Shown: piece after piece, positions 1 through 7,461 of the stretch
Layout: every line of letters starts with the position of its first letter
Position numbering within the stretch: the first letter of the stretch is position 1
The notes under the pieces: model-generated
What the model saw: the letters and a program-made list of their open reading frames with translations, nothing else
Database searches by the model: none
Told to the model about the DNA's origin: nothing
Assembly (NCBI GenBank): GCA_030621075.1
Contig: JAUXII010000029.1
Coordinates: forward strand, 1 to 7,682
DNA length: 7,682 nt
From: Lentimicrobiaceae bacterium
Lineage (GTDB): Bacteria; Bacteroidota; Bacteroidia; Bacteroidales; JAGONC01
Reading direction: 5' to 3'
Position numbers and translations under genes: made by a program

Positions 1-984
1 AAGAACCGACGAAATATGATCAGCTCGCAGCTCTTCCGAAAGATTAAAGATCAGATTGGTAAAATCATTGACTTCATCGTAAGGAATTTCGTCCAGGGCG
101 TTTCGCAGTAATTTGTTAATATCCCAGATCAACCTGTTTTGAAGGTGATCCATGCCCGGTAAGTGCAAGAGATAAAAAGAATAATAGAATTTCTCAATAA
201 ATGAATGAAATTCACTGGTATAGTCTCTATAAGTTTCTGCAATGCCATGATAAGAAGGGATGGTTTTTACTAACTTTCCCCAGTTTTTTATGGAATTTAT
301 ATTATTTCTGAGGGCTTGGTAATATGTTCTGCCAAGTGTATCAATTTGATTACTATAGTCGTGGGTAAAGGCAGCTTTTTTCTGTTGATACCACTGCTCA
401 ATTTTTGTTGTTTTCTCCCAGAACAGGATATTCCGGTAAAGAACCTCCTTTGTTAAATGAAAAATCTTTGAATTAAATTCGGGGATTAGAACGGTTGAGG
501 AGAGATGTTTTATGAAGAATTTTGAGCTTTTTATGAAGCTTGTTTCCTTGGTAGCAAGGTTTTGTTGGAATATTTTAAGGGTTTTGGCAATTGTTCCGTA
601 CAGAATATTTTCCTGGTTAGTTAGTAACTCTATGAATTCCAGAAGCGTTTGGATGATCTGAATTTGGAGTTCCTGCTTAATGTCAGATTGCAGCAGGTTG
701 TTAAACACATCGAGAAGGATGTCATAAGCTTTTTCAGCTTCCTTAAGATTGATATAAAACCAGAAGTCACCCAGCGTGATCTCCCGAAGTTGTTCAATTA
801 CAAATGTACGGTTGGAATATGGGTGGGAATATTCGATCAGGCATTCACTTGCCCTTTTTTTAATGCCATAATAGGATTCGGATAAGGTAATAAAAAACTG
901 ATGTGACTTTGGGATCACTATATCTTTATACCTGGTCTCAGCCAGGTTAGCTGCCAGTGCCTGTGAAATAAATTTATCAGTCAT
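1..984 (-). CDS. N-terminal part of a large uncharacterised cytoplasmic protein (possibly PEP synthase-like), cut by left edge
   Basis: Reading leftward from an ATG at 984-982, the frame stays open for exactly 328 codons to the window edge, so the C-terminus is missing. The protein begins MTDKFISQALAANLAETR. It has no signal peptide or membrane segment and is rich in Leu, Ile, Phe, Glu and Lys with long amphipathic stretches, so it is probably a mostly helical cytoplasmic protein. A distinctive patch is HLPGMD near residues 274-279, followed by RLIWDINKLLRN. The nearby ATG at 989 is followed almost at once by a stop, which supports 984 as the start. A -7 element lies 20 bases upstream. From memory, the segment resembles the long N-terminal region of Bacteroidota proteins annotated as PEP/pyruvate-binding (PEP synthase or pyruvate phosphate dikinase-like). 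The catalytic domains would lie outside the window, so this naming is tentative. That it is a real coding region is well supported. Confidence 0.85.
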   Translation of the reverse strand, partial: MTDKFISQALAANLAETRYKDIVIPKSHQFFITLSESYYGIKKRASECLIEYSHPYSNRTFVIEQLREITLGDFWFYINLKEAEKAYDILLDVFNNLLQSDIKQELQIQIIQTLLEFIELLTNQENILYGTIAKTLKIFQQNLATKETSFIKSSKFFIKHLSSTVLIPEFNSKIFHLTKEVLYRNILFWEKTTKIEQWYQQKKAAFTHDYSNQIDTLGRTYYQALRNNINSIKNWGKLVKTIPSYHGIAETYRDYTSEFHSFIEKFYYSFYLLHLPGMDHLQNRLIWDINKLLRNALDEIPYDEVNDFTNLIFNLSEELRADHISSVL

Positions 985-1003
985 TGCATTATAGTTTTCT
1001 TTG

Positions 1004-1011
1004 CAAAGATA
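1004..1011 (-). promoter_or_regulatory. -7 promoter element of the leftward gene
   Basis: On the minus strand this reads TATCTTTG, an exact match to the Bacteroidota sigma-ABfr -7 consensus TAnnTTTG. Transcription would start near 998, giving a leader of only about 14 bases before the ATG at 984. No clear -33 TTTG is seen. The expected -33 position falls at the edge of the hairpin at 1034-1057. Confidence 0.6.
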
Positions 1012-1030
1012 CGAAGAAAAGGGTTTAGTG

Positions 1031-1106
1031 TTGTCAGGTGTTCGGACAAACACCTGAGTTTCTCGTTTCGTGTTGTCAGGTGTTACACCTGACAAACATC
1101 TGACAA
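1031..1106. repeat. Cluster of five short repeat units forming two hairpins (REP-like)
   Basis: The unit TTGTCAGGTGT occurs at 1031-1041 and 1073-1083, within identical 15-base copies of GTGTTGTCAGGTGTT at 1028-1042 and 1070-1084. Its inverse appears at 1050-1057 (partial, ACACCTGA), 1085-1095 (exact, ACACCTGACAA) and 1096-1106 (one mismatch, ACATCTGACAA). The first pair makes a 9-bp stem (1034-1042 with 1049-1057) around a 6-base loop. The second pair makes a perfect 11-bp inverted repeat (1073-1083 with 1085-1095) around a single central base. The cluster is entirely intergenic, between two divergent promoters. It resembles REP-type dispersed palindromes, but it could also be an operator array; copy number elsewhere in the genome is not visible here. 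Confidence 0.8.
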
Positions 1107-1155
1107 ACAACCAAAATAAATTTCCTTAACTCGTCACTTATATTTAATTTAAATG

Positions 1156-1163
1156 TACTTTTG
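1156..1163 (+). promoter_or_regulatory. -7 promoter element of the GAPDH gene
   Basis: TACTTTTG matches TAnnTTTG exactly. Transcription would begin around 1169-1171 and leave a leader of about 48 bases. No convincing -33 element is visible near 1133. A weak purine-rich GGGA at 1211-1214, a few bases before the ATG, is the only Shine-Dalgarno-like sequence in the window. Confidence 0.6.
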
Positions 1164-1217
1164 CATCTCTTTATTTAGATCGAATACTAATAGTGATAAA
1201 TTAAAATCAAGGGAAAA

Positions 1218-2219
1218 ATGACTAAAATAAAAGTTGCAATTAACGGATTTGGGCGAATTGGCAGGAATGTGCTAAAAATAGCCCTTGAACGCGAAAATAT
1301 TGAAATTGTGGGTATCAACGACCTGACAAACACAAATGTGCTTGCTCATCTTTTGAAATATGACTCCACACAGGGAAAATTTAATGGTACTGTTGATCAT
1401 GATGATAACAGTTTGATAATTAACGGTAAAAAAGTTTTTGTTTCGGCAGAAAGGAATCCAGCTAATATCCCTTGGGCAGAAACGCCTGATGTAGTGGTTG
1501 AGGCAACCGGTATTTTCCGGTCAAAAGAGGGCTCCAAAGGTGGATATGGCGACCACTTGAAAAATGGCGCAAAGAAAGTTGTTTTGACTGTGCCTGCTAA
1601 AGATAAAATTGACAGAATGATTGTGCTGGGTGTGAATGATAATGATCTTCGTGATACTGATCAATACGTTTCGAATGCTTCCTGTACTACTAATTGCCTC
1701 GCCCCGGTTGCCAGGGTGTTGAATGATAGATTTGGTATAGAAAATGGGTTAATGACTACTATCCATGCGTATACCAATGATCAAAGCATTTTGGATGCCC
1801 CTCATGCTGATTTGAGGAGAGCACGTTCGGCTGCTGTTTCGCAAATTCCTACAACAACAGGTGCTGCCAAAGCTGTTGGTAAGATTATACCTGAGCTGAA
1901 AGGTAAACTTGATGGGATGGCAGTCAGGATTCCAACGCCAACAGGATCGCTTGTAGATCTTGTGGTTAATTTAAAGATGGAAACTACCAAAGAGGAGATC
2001 AATCAGGCCATGAAGGAAGCTGCTGAAGGCCCGATGAAAGGAATACTTGAATATACAGAAGACCCTATCGTATCTGTCGATATTATTCACAATCCGCACT
2101 CTTCAATTTTTGACGCACAAAGTACCATGGTTTTGGGTAAAACAGTCAAAATTTTATCATGGTACGATAACGAATGGGGGTATTCTTGCAGGGTGGTTGA
2201 CTTGATAGAAAGGCTATAA
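1218..2219 (+). CDS. gap: Type I glyceraldehyde-3-phosphate dehydrogenase (NAD-dependent, glycolytic type)
   Basis: This enzyme oxidises and phosphorylates glyceraldehyde-3-phosphate to 1,3-bisphosphoglycerate with reduction of NAD, in cytoplasmic glycolysis and its reverse. The 333 residues match the normal family length. The Rossmann dinucleotide-binding motif NGFGRIGR is at residues 9-16. NDL at 34-36 is the usual end of the second strand, with the acidic residue that favours NAD over NADP. The catalytic segment SNASCTTNC is at 152-160, with nucleophile Cys156; general base His183 sits in TTIHAYTNDQ. The C-terminal signature WYDNEWGYS is at 315-323. An in-frame TAA at 1197-1199 and the upstream promoter fix the start at 1218. 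The gene appears to be a single transcription unit, divergent from the left-edge gene and convergent with the surface-protein gene. No key residue is missing. The symbol could be gapA in some annotations. Confidence 0.97.
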   Translation: MTKIKVAINGFGRIGRNVLKIALERENIEIVGINDLTNTNVLAHLLKYDSTQGKFNGTVDHDDNSLIINGKKVFVSAERNPANIPWAETPDVVVEATGIFRSKEGSKGGYGDHLKNGAKKVVLTVPAKDKIDRMIVLGVNDNDLRDTDQYVSNASCTTNCLAPVARVLNDRFGIENGLMTTIHAYTNDQSILDAPHADLRRARSAAVSQIPTTTGAAKAVGKIIPELKGKLDGMAVRIPTPTGSLVDLVVNLKMETTKEEINQAMKEAAEGPMKGILEYTEDPIVSVDIIHNPHSSIFDAQSTMVLGKTVKILSWYDNEWGYSCRVVDLIERL

Positions 2220-2263
2220 AGGAATACTATAGCATTTGACTTTTGTTGCCTGGCTTTTCTATC
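2204..2263. terminator. Possible shared stem-loop at the convergent gene ends
   Basis: The two stop codons are 39 bases apart. GATAGAAA at 2204-2211 pairs with TTTCTATC at 2256-2263, and the stem can extend to about 12 bp with G-U pairs. Inside it, GCTATA at 2213-2218 pairs with TATAGC at 2228-2233 around a 9-base loop. Downstream T-tracts are poor on both strands, so this is at best a weak bidirectional terminator and could be chance pairing. Confidence 0.3.
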
Positions 2264-4859
2264 TTAAAAGATGTATTGATCCCTGGATAATCCGTTTTTT
2301 TGGGCCTTCCAGCGTGATCTCATTCACTTCGCATACATAGAAGTATACACCTTCAGTGCATTCCCGGTTGGTTTGCTCATTTTTACCATCCCAATTTATT
2401 TCAGGATCATTGGTTTCGTATACCAGGCTTCCCCAGCGGTTAAAGATAGTAAGATCTATTATGTCAACAGAAGTATAAGGAAAAGGAACGAAATAGTCGT
2501 TAAATCCGTCTCCGTTGGGCGTAAATACATTGGGGAGAGAATAGAGAGAGCAACTATCAATGCTAACACAAACAATATTGCTGAAATCGCTTTGGTTGCC
2601 AGCCGTATCAAGGGCTGTTACTGCGTAGCACCCGGCAATAGAAGCAAGATTAGCATGAATGTAACTGGTATCCGAGGCACTAAAAAGCGAATCGAGAATA
2701 TACATATCACTATTCAGGAGAGAAGTATAATAGATATAATATTTTTCTACATCGTCAGCACAATAATTATTAGGATTGGTCCATAATAAAATATTTGCTA
2801 CTCTATCGCAATCAGTTGAAATAAAAAGTTCAGGCGGACAAGGAGGTACATTATCGCGTGGTTGACCACAGGCGATCTGTGAATAGTTTATGATTGGATC
2901 AATGATACCGGGCGATGAGTAATTACCGATCCCCTTTACCATGTAACAATAGGTTTGTCCATTGATCAGGGCAGAATCATTGTAAGCCGGTATAGTGCTC
3001 CAACCAATTGAATCATATTCATGGGTATCAGGATTTTCGCGATAGATTACAAATGTGTCGTTAACCCAAGGTACATAATACTCGAAATTAAGCACCATCA
3101 TATTATCGGAAGGCTCAAGCAATAAAAACAGGGATGATGCAATTTGTGTTGATCCTACCAGAAATCTATTTCCGGGTTCATCATTGTAAAGGTCAATTCG
3201 GTAACTTGATGGAAAAGCCATCGTGTTAATCGAGGTATGGTAATAAATTGTATCATCCAAATCGATCAGTGAATCAATAAGCATAAGGTTGTTTCCCCAA
3301 AAGTTATCTGCATAGTTAATGAGATACTTATATGGTCCAGGAGCTAATAATGTGTCCATTTCTGTAGGTTTTGACCAGGCAACGTATGTTTCCCCATTAT
3401 TAATATCTGTTTCTTCAACACTAATATTTGTAATGATTGGAATATCTTTTTTTAAGGAGGCACACACTTCGTTTGAAGCGTAACTTTCTGCCCGGTCAAG
3501 ATAGAATGCAATTACCCGATAACAGTATACCAGGCCGCTTATTAGTCCGATTCCTGAGTTATCATCAAAGAAATTGGTATCGTTAATTGAGTTTATTTCT
3601 GCTATTTGTTTAAACCCTGTCCAAGATGGGATTCCTGTTTCGCAGTATCCCGGCTCAAAGCCTGAAGGCCCGAAGCGCCTATAAATTTTATAACCAATTG
3701 CATTATAACAAGGGCTTTTTTCCCATTCAAGGTAAATTGAATTCCCAATAGGCAAGGCGGTTAGGTTTTCAGGTGCCGGTCCATTGACTGCAATATTAAC
3801 GGTTTTAATATCAATTAACTGCACTGGATACCCGTTATCAAATGCTTTGAAATAAACCTGGTAAGGTTGCTTTTGAACATGCAAACAGACAGTATTCCAG
3901 TTAAAGGTAGAAGTTACATGGCCGACTGAATCAATAGGTTGGGGAAAATCAGCAGGATTGTTTTCCATAACCAGCGGCCCACCTGTTGCGACAAGTGTCA
4001 CAACATCATCTTCATCTTCGTCAGTGGCCACTACATCAAAGGTTATTGTTGAACCTGCTATAACACAAGTATCGGATAAAGGAGATATGACCGGTGGGTT
4101 ATTATCACAAGGGGCGATGTGTATTTGCATATCTCGTATGATCGAACTAATAAGGACGCCATTTCTCCATTCTTCGATCAGCATGGCCAGGTTGTATTCT
4201 CCCTGCATGGTAGGGCTATCCCATCTAATATCACCAGTGTAAGAATTAAGGGAAAGATCACCCGGTGGATTATTCGGATCAGCCACATTTGGATAAACAT
4301 AACCAGGAATATAATCGCCATTTGCACCGCGGCAAACAACGAATTTGTATGAAAGACTATCTCCATCCACATCGTAAGCACCCGGATTATGAATGTAAGG
4401 GACCCCGACACATCCATTATCGATTGGGGGATTTAAAAGCAGAGGTGAATTATTAGGTCCCAGGAAGGGATTAATAACCAGTACGGTTTCGATATATAGA
4501 GGGATATTCACCGAGTTAGGAATATTCAGAATACCATAATTTCTGTTTGGGTCTTCGAGAGAGATGGTATAAGTTGAGGCTCCGCTGTATGTATGCTGCC
4601 CAACATAAACATTTCGCCTGATGTCATTTGAGAGATCTACCTTCTCTGTACGAGGCAGAATAGTTGAAGTTCCGTCACCCCAAAGTATCTCCAGCTCGGG
4701 CCTGTCAGCAGGGCTGGGTGCAAAAGTATACGTTAGAATAGTCACCTCATACGTAAGCCCCCCCAAGTGCCTGAAGGTGATTTCACCGCCACGCTGATGT
4801 GTTGCTGTTACATTTAGGTAACCAATAATTAATACGACTATTAGCCAGATTTTTTTCAT
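2259..4859 (-). CDS. Secreted multidomain protein with FN3-like domains and T9SS type B (gliding motility-associated) C-terminal domain
   Basis: This 866-residue protein is probably exported to the cell surface or medium. It starts with a Sec signal peptide: MKK, a hydrophobic core over residues 4-15, and likely cleavage after VTA (17-19). Residues 20-250 form a beta-rich N-terminal region of a type common in this class, including GGEITFRHLGG. A cadherin/Ig-like segment covers about 253-359 (NNPPVISPLSD, VVATDEDED). FN3-like domains follow at about 362-468, perhaps 473-570, 580-665 and 672-768. The end is a CHU_C/gliding-motility C-terminal domain, the type B signal of the type IX secretion system, with PNVFTPNGDGFND (776-788), IFNRWG (805-810), WDGK (823-826) and GVYFY (837-841). 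Nineteen cysteines occur, several in paired positions within the FN3-like domains. No enzymatic motif is recognised, so adhesion or a matrix role is only inference. There is no T9SS component gene nearby. No other ATG lies in frame between the promoter and 4859. Confidence 0.93.
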   Translation of the reverse strand: MKKIWLIVVLIIGYLNVTATHQRGGEITFRHLGGLTYEVTILTYTFAPSPADRPELEILWGDGTSTILPRTEKVDLSNDIRRNVYVGQHTYSGASTYTISLEDPNRNYGILNIPNSVNIPLYIETVLVINPFLGPNNSPLLLNPPIDNGCVGVPYIHNPGAYDVDGDSLSYKFVVCRGANGDYIPGYVYPNVADPNNPPGDLSLNSYTGDIRWDSPTMQGEYNLAMLIEEWRNGVLISSIIRDMQIHIAPCDNNPPVISPLSDTCVIAGSTITFDVVATDEDEDDVVTLVATGGPLVMENNPADFPQPIDSVGHVTSTFNWNTVCLHVQKQPYQVYFKAFDNGYPVQLIDIKTVNIAVNGPAPENLTALPIGNSIYLEWEKSPCYNAIGYKIYRRFGPSGFEPGYCETGIPSWTGFKQIAEINSINDTNFFDDNSGIGLISGLVYCYRVIAFYLDRAESYASNEVCASLKKDIPIITNISVEETDINNGETYVAWSKPTEMDTLLAPGPYKYLINYADNFWGNNLMLIDSLIDLDDTIYYHTSINTMAFPSSYRIDLYNDEPGNRFLVGSTQIASSLFLLLEPSDNMMVLNFEYYVPWVNDTFVIYRENPDTHEYDSIGWSTIPAYNDSALINGQTYCYMVKGIGNYSSPGIIDPIINYSQIACGQPRDNVPPCPPELFISTDCDRVANILLWTNPNNYCADDVEKYYIYYTSLLNSDMYILDSLFSASDTSYIHANLASIAGCYAVTALDTAGNQSDFSNIVCVSIDSCSLYSLPNVFTPNGDGFNDYFVPFPYTSVDIIDLTIFNRWGSLVYETNDPEINWDGKNEQTNRECTEGVYFYVCEVNEITLEGPKKRIIQGSIHLLR

Positions 4860-4915
4860 CGTAATAGTAATAACGCCGGAATTCTGATAATTGTATACAC
4901 CACAATAGTATGGTT

Positions 4916-4923
4916 CAAAGGTA
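4916..4923 (-). promoter_or_regulatory. -7 promoter element of the surface-protein gene
   Basis: On the minus strand this reads TACCTTTG, an exact TAnnTTTG match. Transcription would start near 4910, leaving a leader of about 50 bases. No Shine-Dalgarno sequence precedes the ATG at 4859, and no clear -33 element is seen. Confidence 0.55.
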
Positions 4924-5053
4924 GAACTTTAATCCTGTTTTGTAACCTTTTAAGATGTAAAAAGCTTAAATATATATTAGTTTTAAACTTCTTCTGCTGA
5001 AAAAAATAAACGAACAAACGAATTAACAATGACTGATAATTCCGAAATTGCTT

Positions 5054-5061
5054 TAATTTTG
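5054..5061 (+). promoter_or_regulatory. -7 promoter element of the rel gene
   Basis: TAATTTTG is an exact TAnnTTTG match. Transcription would begin around 5067, giving a leader of about 29 bases with no Shine-Dalgarno sequence. The region 4860-5095 between the two divergent genes holds this and the opposed promoter; I see no ORF or strong palindrome in it. Confidence 0.55.
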
Positions 5062-5095
5062 TTGTTGGTTACTGATACTAAGTCATTGATTATTT

Positions 5096-7342
5096 ATGTA
5101 TACGATTGATAAAGAGCAGGAGAAAAAGGAGATTTTGCTTCGATACAGGAGGTTATTGAAAGCCTGGAAACCGGCCGACGGGGTAAAAAATACAAAGACG
5201 ATACGGAAAGCTTTCAATTTTGCTGTTGATGCGCATAAGGAAATGCGCCGGAAAACAGGTGAACCTTACATTTATCATCCACTGGAGGTGGCAAGAATTG
5301 CTGCAGCAGAGATAGGGTTGGGTGAAACTTCTATCATTTGTGCTTTGCTTCATGATGTTGTAGAAGATACTGATCATTCTCTTGATGAGATTAATCGGTT
5401 GTTTGGCGATAAAGTAACCAAGATCATTGACGGCTTAACAAAAATTGGGGAAATTTTTGATGCAACAATTCCTTCAATTCAGGCCGAAAATTTCCGAAAA
5501 ATGCTTTTAACCCTTTCCGATGATGTAAGGGTTATTTTAATTAAGCTGGCTGACAGGTTGCATAATATGCGTACCCTCGATGCCATGCCAAAAGAAAAGC
5601 AGTTAAAAATTGCATCTGAAACAATTTATCTTTTTTCTCCGCTTGCCCACAGGCTGGGGTTGTTTGCTATAAAAAGCGAACTTGAAGATCTTGCGTTAAA
5701 ATATACTGAACCTGGAATATACCAAACCATTTTTGATAAAATAAAAGATTCGGAAAAGAAGAGAAAAAGTTTCATATTAAAATTTAATGCTCCTATTAAA
5801 AAGGCTTTGAATGCACAACATTTTAGTTTTGAAATTGAAGGAAGGTTGAAATCGATCTATTCTATCTGGAAAAAAATGAAACAGAAAGAGATTGCCTTCG
5901 AGGAGGTTTTTGATCTTTTTGCCATCCGTATCATTATCGATTCTAATTTTGAAGCAGAAAAGGTTGATTGCTGGAGGGTTTATTCCATTGTAACTGATTT
6001 TTACAGTCCCAAACAAAACCGGTTACGCGATTGGATATCAACTCCCAAAGCTAATGGTTATGAAGCCCTTCATTCCACAGTGATGAGTTATACCGGCAAA
6101 TGGGTAGAAGTACAAATCAGGACAAAGCGCATGGATGAGATTGCGGAAAGAGGTTATGCCGCCCACTGGAAATACAAAAATGAATCATCAGCCGAGTCGG
6201 CTCTTGACCATTGGCTGAACAGGCTTACCGAGATGCTTAAAACACCTGAATCGGATGCACTGGACTTCCTTGATGATTTTAAACTTCACCTTTTTTCTGA
6301 TGAGATATTTGTTTTTACCCCGAAAGGAGATATAAAAACCTTACCTGTTGGAACCACGGCCCTTGATTTTGCTTACAGTATTCATACAGAAGTAGGTAAT
6401 CAATGTATTGGGGCTAAGGTGAATCATAAGCTGGTTGCTTTGAGTTATAAGCTTAATAACGGAGACCAGGTGGAAATAATAACTTCGAAAAAGCAAATCC
6501 CGAAAGAAGATTGGTTGAATTTTGTTATTACCGCAAAATCAAAATCAAGGATAAAAGAGGCTATAAAAACTGAAAGACGGAAATATGCCGGTAAAGGGAA
6601 AGAAATGCTTATGGAGTTATTTAATCAAATTGGGATTGATTTTCATAAGTTGAATCTGATTCGCATTCAAAAGTATTATAATATACGGGGTGTTAATGAA
6701 TTGTATTACCTGGTAGCTACCGGCTCTTTTACAATGAAGGAATTAAAGGCTTGTTTTCATGAGGTTGAACGATGGGGGATTTTGGGATTGTTAACCAGGC
6801 CATTTACCAGATCAAAACCGGGCGGGCCAAAAACACTTGATGAAACAATTGCTGAGAAAATCAGCCAAAATCCTGAATCATTGATTCTTGAAAGTGATAT
6901 CAGTAAAATAAAGCATGTTATATCTGATTGCTGCAATCCAATCCCTGGTGATGATGTGTTTGGTTTTATGATCTCAAAAAATCAAATCGAAATTCATCGA
7001 ACAAATTGTGAAATTGCCATTCAACTTATGTCGAAATATGGAAATAGAATCGTAAAGGCCAAATGGAGAAACAAAGAATCGATTGCTTTTCTTGCTGGTA
7101 TTAAGATAACCAGTATTGACGAAAAGGGACTTATTAATGATATTACCAAGATCATAACAGAGAAGCTGGATCTTAATATCCGCTCGTTTCATCTTGAAAG
7201 CCATGATGGGATGTCGAATGGGATTGTTATGCTTTACGTTTATGATACTAAAAGCCTGCATGATTTGATCAACCATTTGAAGAAACTAAAGCCTGTTAAA
7301 AGGGTGATACGTGTTGACCGGATGGATGAAAAAATATTGTAA
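5096..7342 (+). CDS. rel: Bifunctional (p)ppGpp synthetase/hydrolase, RelA/SpoT family
   Basis: This long RSH enzyme makes (p)ppGpp from ATP and GTP or GDP, and hydrolyses it, in the stringent response. The 748 residues match full-length RSH proteins. An intact HD hydrolase domain covers about 40-190: His61 in YHPLEVA, HD at 86-87, ED at 90-91 and Asn157 in RLHNMR, all the residues expected for activity. The synthetase domain covers about 245-360, with RLKSIYSIWKKM, FDLFAIRI (272-279), the RxKD-like loop RLRD (309-312), NGYEALH (320-326), VEVQIRT (337-343) and AAHWKYK. A TGS domain is at about 402-462 (FVFTPKGD, His430). The conserved-cysteine region has CC at 612-613, His634 and Cys638. The ACT domain is at about 663-745. 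An in-frame TGA at 5087-5089 limits the start to 5096. With both halves intact it is most likely bifunctional and perhaps the only long RSH in the genome. It is followed by a fur-family gene with its own probable promoter. Confidence 0.97.
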   Translation: MYTIDKEQEKKEILLRYRRLLKAWKPADGVKNTKTIRKAFNFAVDAHKEMRRKTGEPYIYHPLEVARIAAAEIGLGETSIICALLHDVVEDTDHSLDEINRLFGDKVTKIIDGLTKIGEIFDATIPSIQAENFRKMLLTLSDDVRVILIKLADRLHNMRTLDAMPKEKQLKIASETIYLFSPLAHRLGLFAIKSELEDLALKYTEPGIYQTIFDKIKDSEKKRKSFILKFNAPIKKALNAQHFSFEIEGRLKSIYSIWKKMKQKEIAFEEVFDLFAIRIIIDSNFEAEKVDCWRVYSIVTDFYSPKQNRLRDWISTPKANGYEALHSTVMSYTGKWVEVQIRTKRMDEIAERGYAAHWKYKNESSAESALDHWLNRLTEMLKTPESDALDFLDDFKLHLFSDEIFVFTPKGDIKTLPVGTTALDFAYSIHTEVGNQCIGAKVNHKLVALSYKLNNGDQVEIITSKKQIPKEDWLNFVITAKSKSRIKEAIKTERRKYAGKGKEMLMELFNQIGIDFHKLNLIRIQKYYNIRGVNELYYLVATGSFTMKELKACFHEVERWGILGLLTRPFTRSKPGGPKTLDETIAEKISQNPESLILESDISKIKHVISDCCNPIPGDDVFGFMISKNQIEIHRTNCEIAIQLMSKYGNRIVKAKWRNKESIAFLAGIKITSIDEKGLINDITKIITEKLDLNIRSFHLESHDGMSNGIVMLYVYDTKSLHDLINHLKKLKPVKRVIRVDRMDEKIL

Positions 7343-7420
7343 CAGCCAGGTAGTTCATATACAGATGATTATTCACTCCCTTTATTGTAAATTTTAATTA
7401 TTTTTATTTAAACCAAATAT

Positions 7421-7440
7421 TAATAAAATTTTTTTCATTA
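7421..7440 (+). promoter_or_regulatory. AT-rich imperfect palindrome upstream of the Fur-family gene, possible operator
   Basis: TAATAAAA and TTTCATTA flank four T residues, making a 20-base imperfect palindrome that overlaps the first two bases of the probable -7 element. Fur-family regulators often bind AT-rich inverted repeats at their own promoters, so autoregulation is conceivable. The surrounding 60 bases are almost entirely A and T, so such symmetry arises easily by chance. Confidence 0.2.
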
Positions 7441-7446
7441 TCTTTA
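7439..7446 (+). promoter_or_regulatory. Near-consensus -7 element of the Fur-family gene
   Basis: TATCTTTA matches TAnnTTTG at all but the last base. It would start transcription around 7452, giving a leader of only about 10 bases before the ATG at 7462. The spacer 7343-7461 is strongly AT-rich and shows no clear terminator for rel, so read-through from rel is also possible. Confidence 0.35.
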
Positions 7447-7461
7447 CACAAAAATTTCACC

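Noticed and set aside
649..885. 78-codon plus-strand ORF
   Set aside because: It lies wholly antisense to the well-supported minus-strand frame 1-984 and shows no recognisable motif or promoter.
1031..1106. CRISPR-like array in the repeat cluster
   Set aside because: The units are only 11 bases, alternate in orientation and lack spacers of uniform length, so this is a palindromic cluster and not a CRISPR array.
1802..2002. 66-codon minus-strand ORF inside the GAPDH gene
   Set aside because: It is antisense to an unambiguous GAPDH coding region and is explained by codon complementarity.
2373..2786. 137-codon plus-strand ORF and several shorter ones at 3958-4456
   Set aside because: All lie within the surface-protein gene in other frames, whose reading is fixed by the signal peptide and the T9SS C-terminal domain. 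Their own translations show no domain pattern.
4860..5095. Possible small gene or RNA in the divergent spacer
   Set aside because: There is no start-to-stop frame of useful length with a motif, and no strong stem-loop was seen; the two opposed promoters explain the region.
5153..7276. Three minus-strand ORFs of 74-100 codons
   Set aside because: They are antisense to the rel gene, which is intact from HD to ACT domain.
7343..7420. Rho-independent terminator after rel
   Set aside because: The AT-rich stretch has T-runs but no GC-containing hairpin in front of them.
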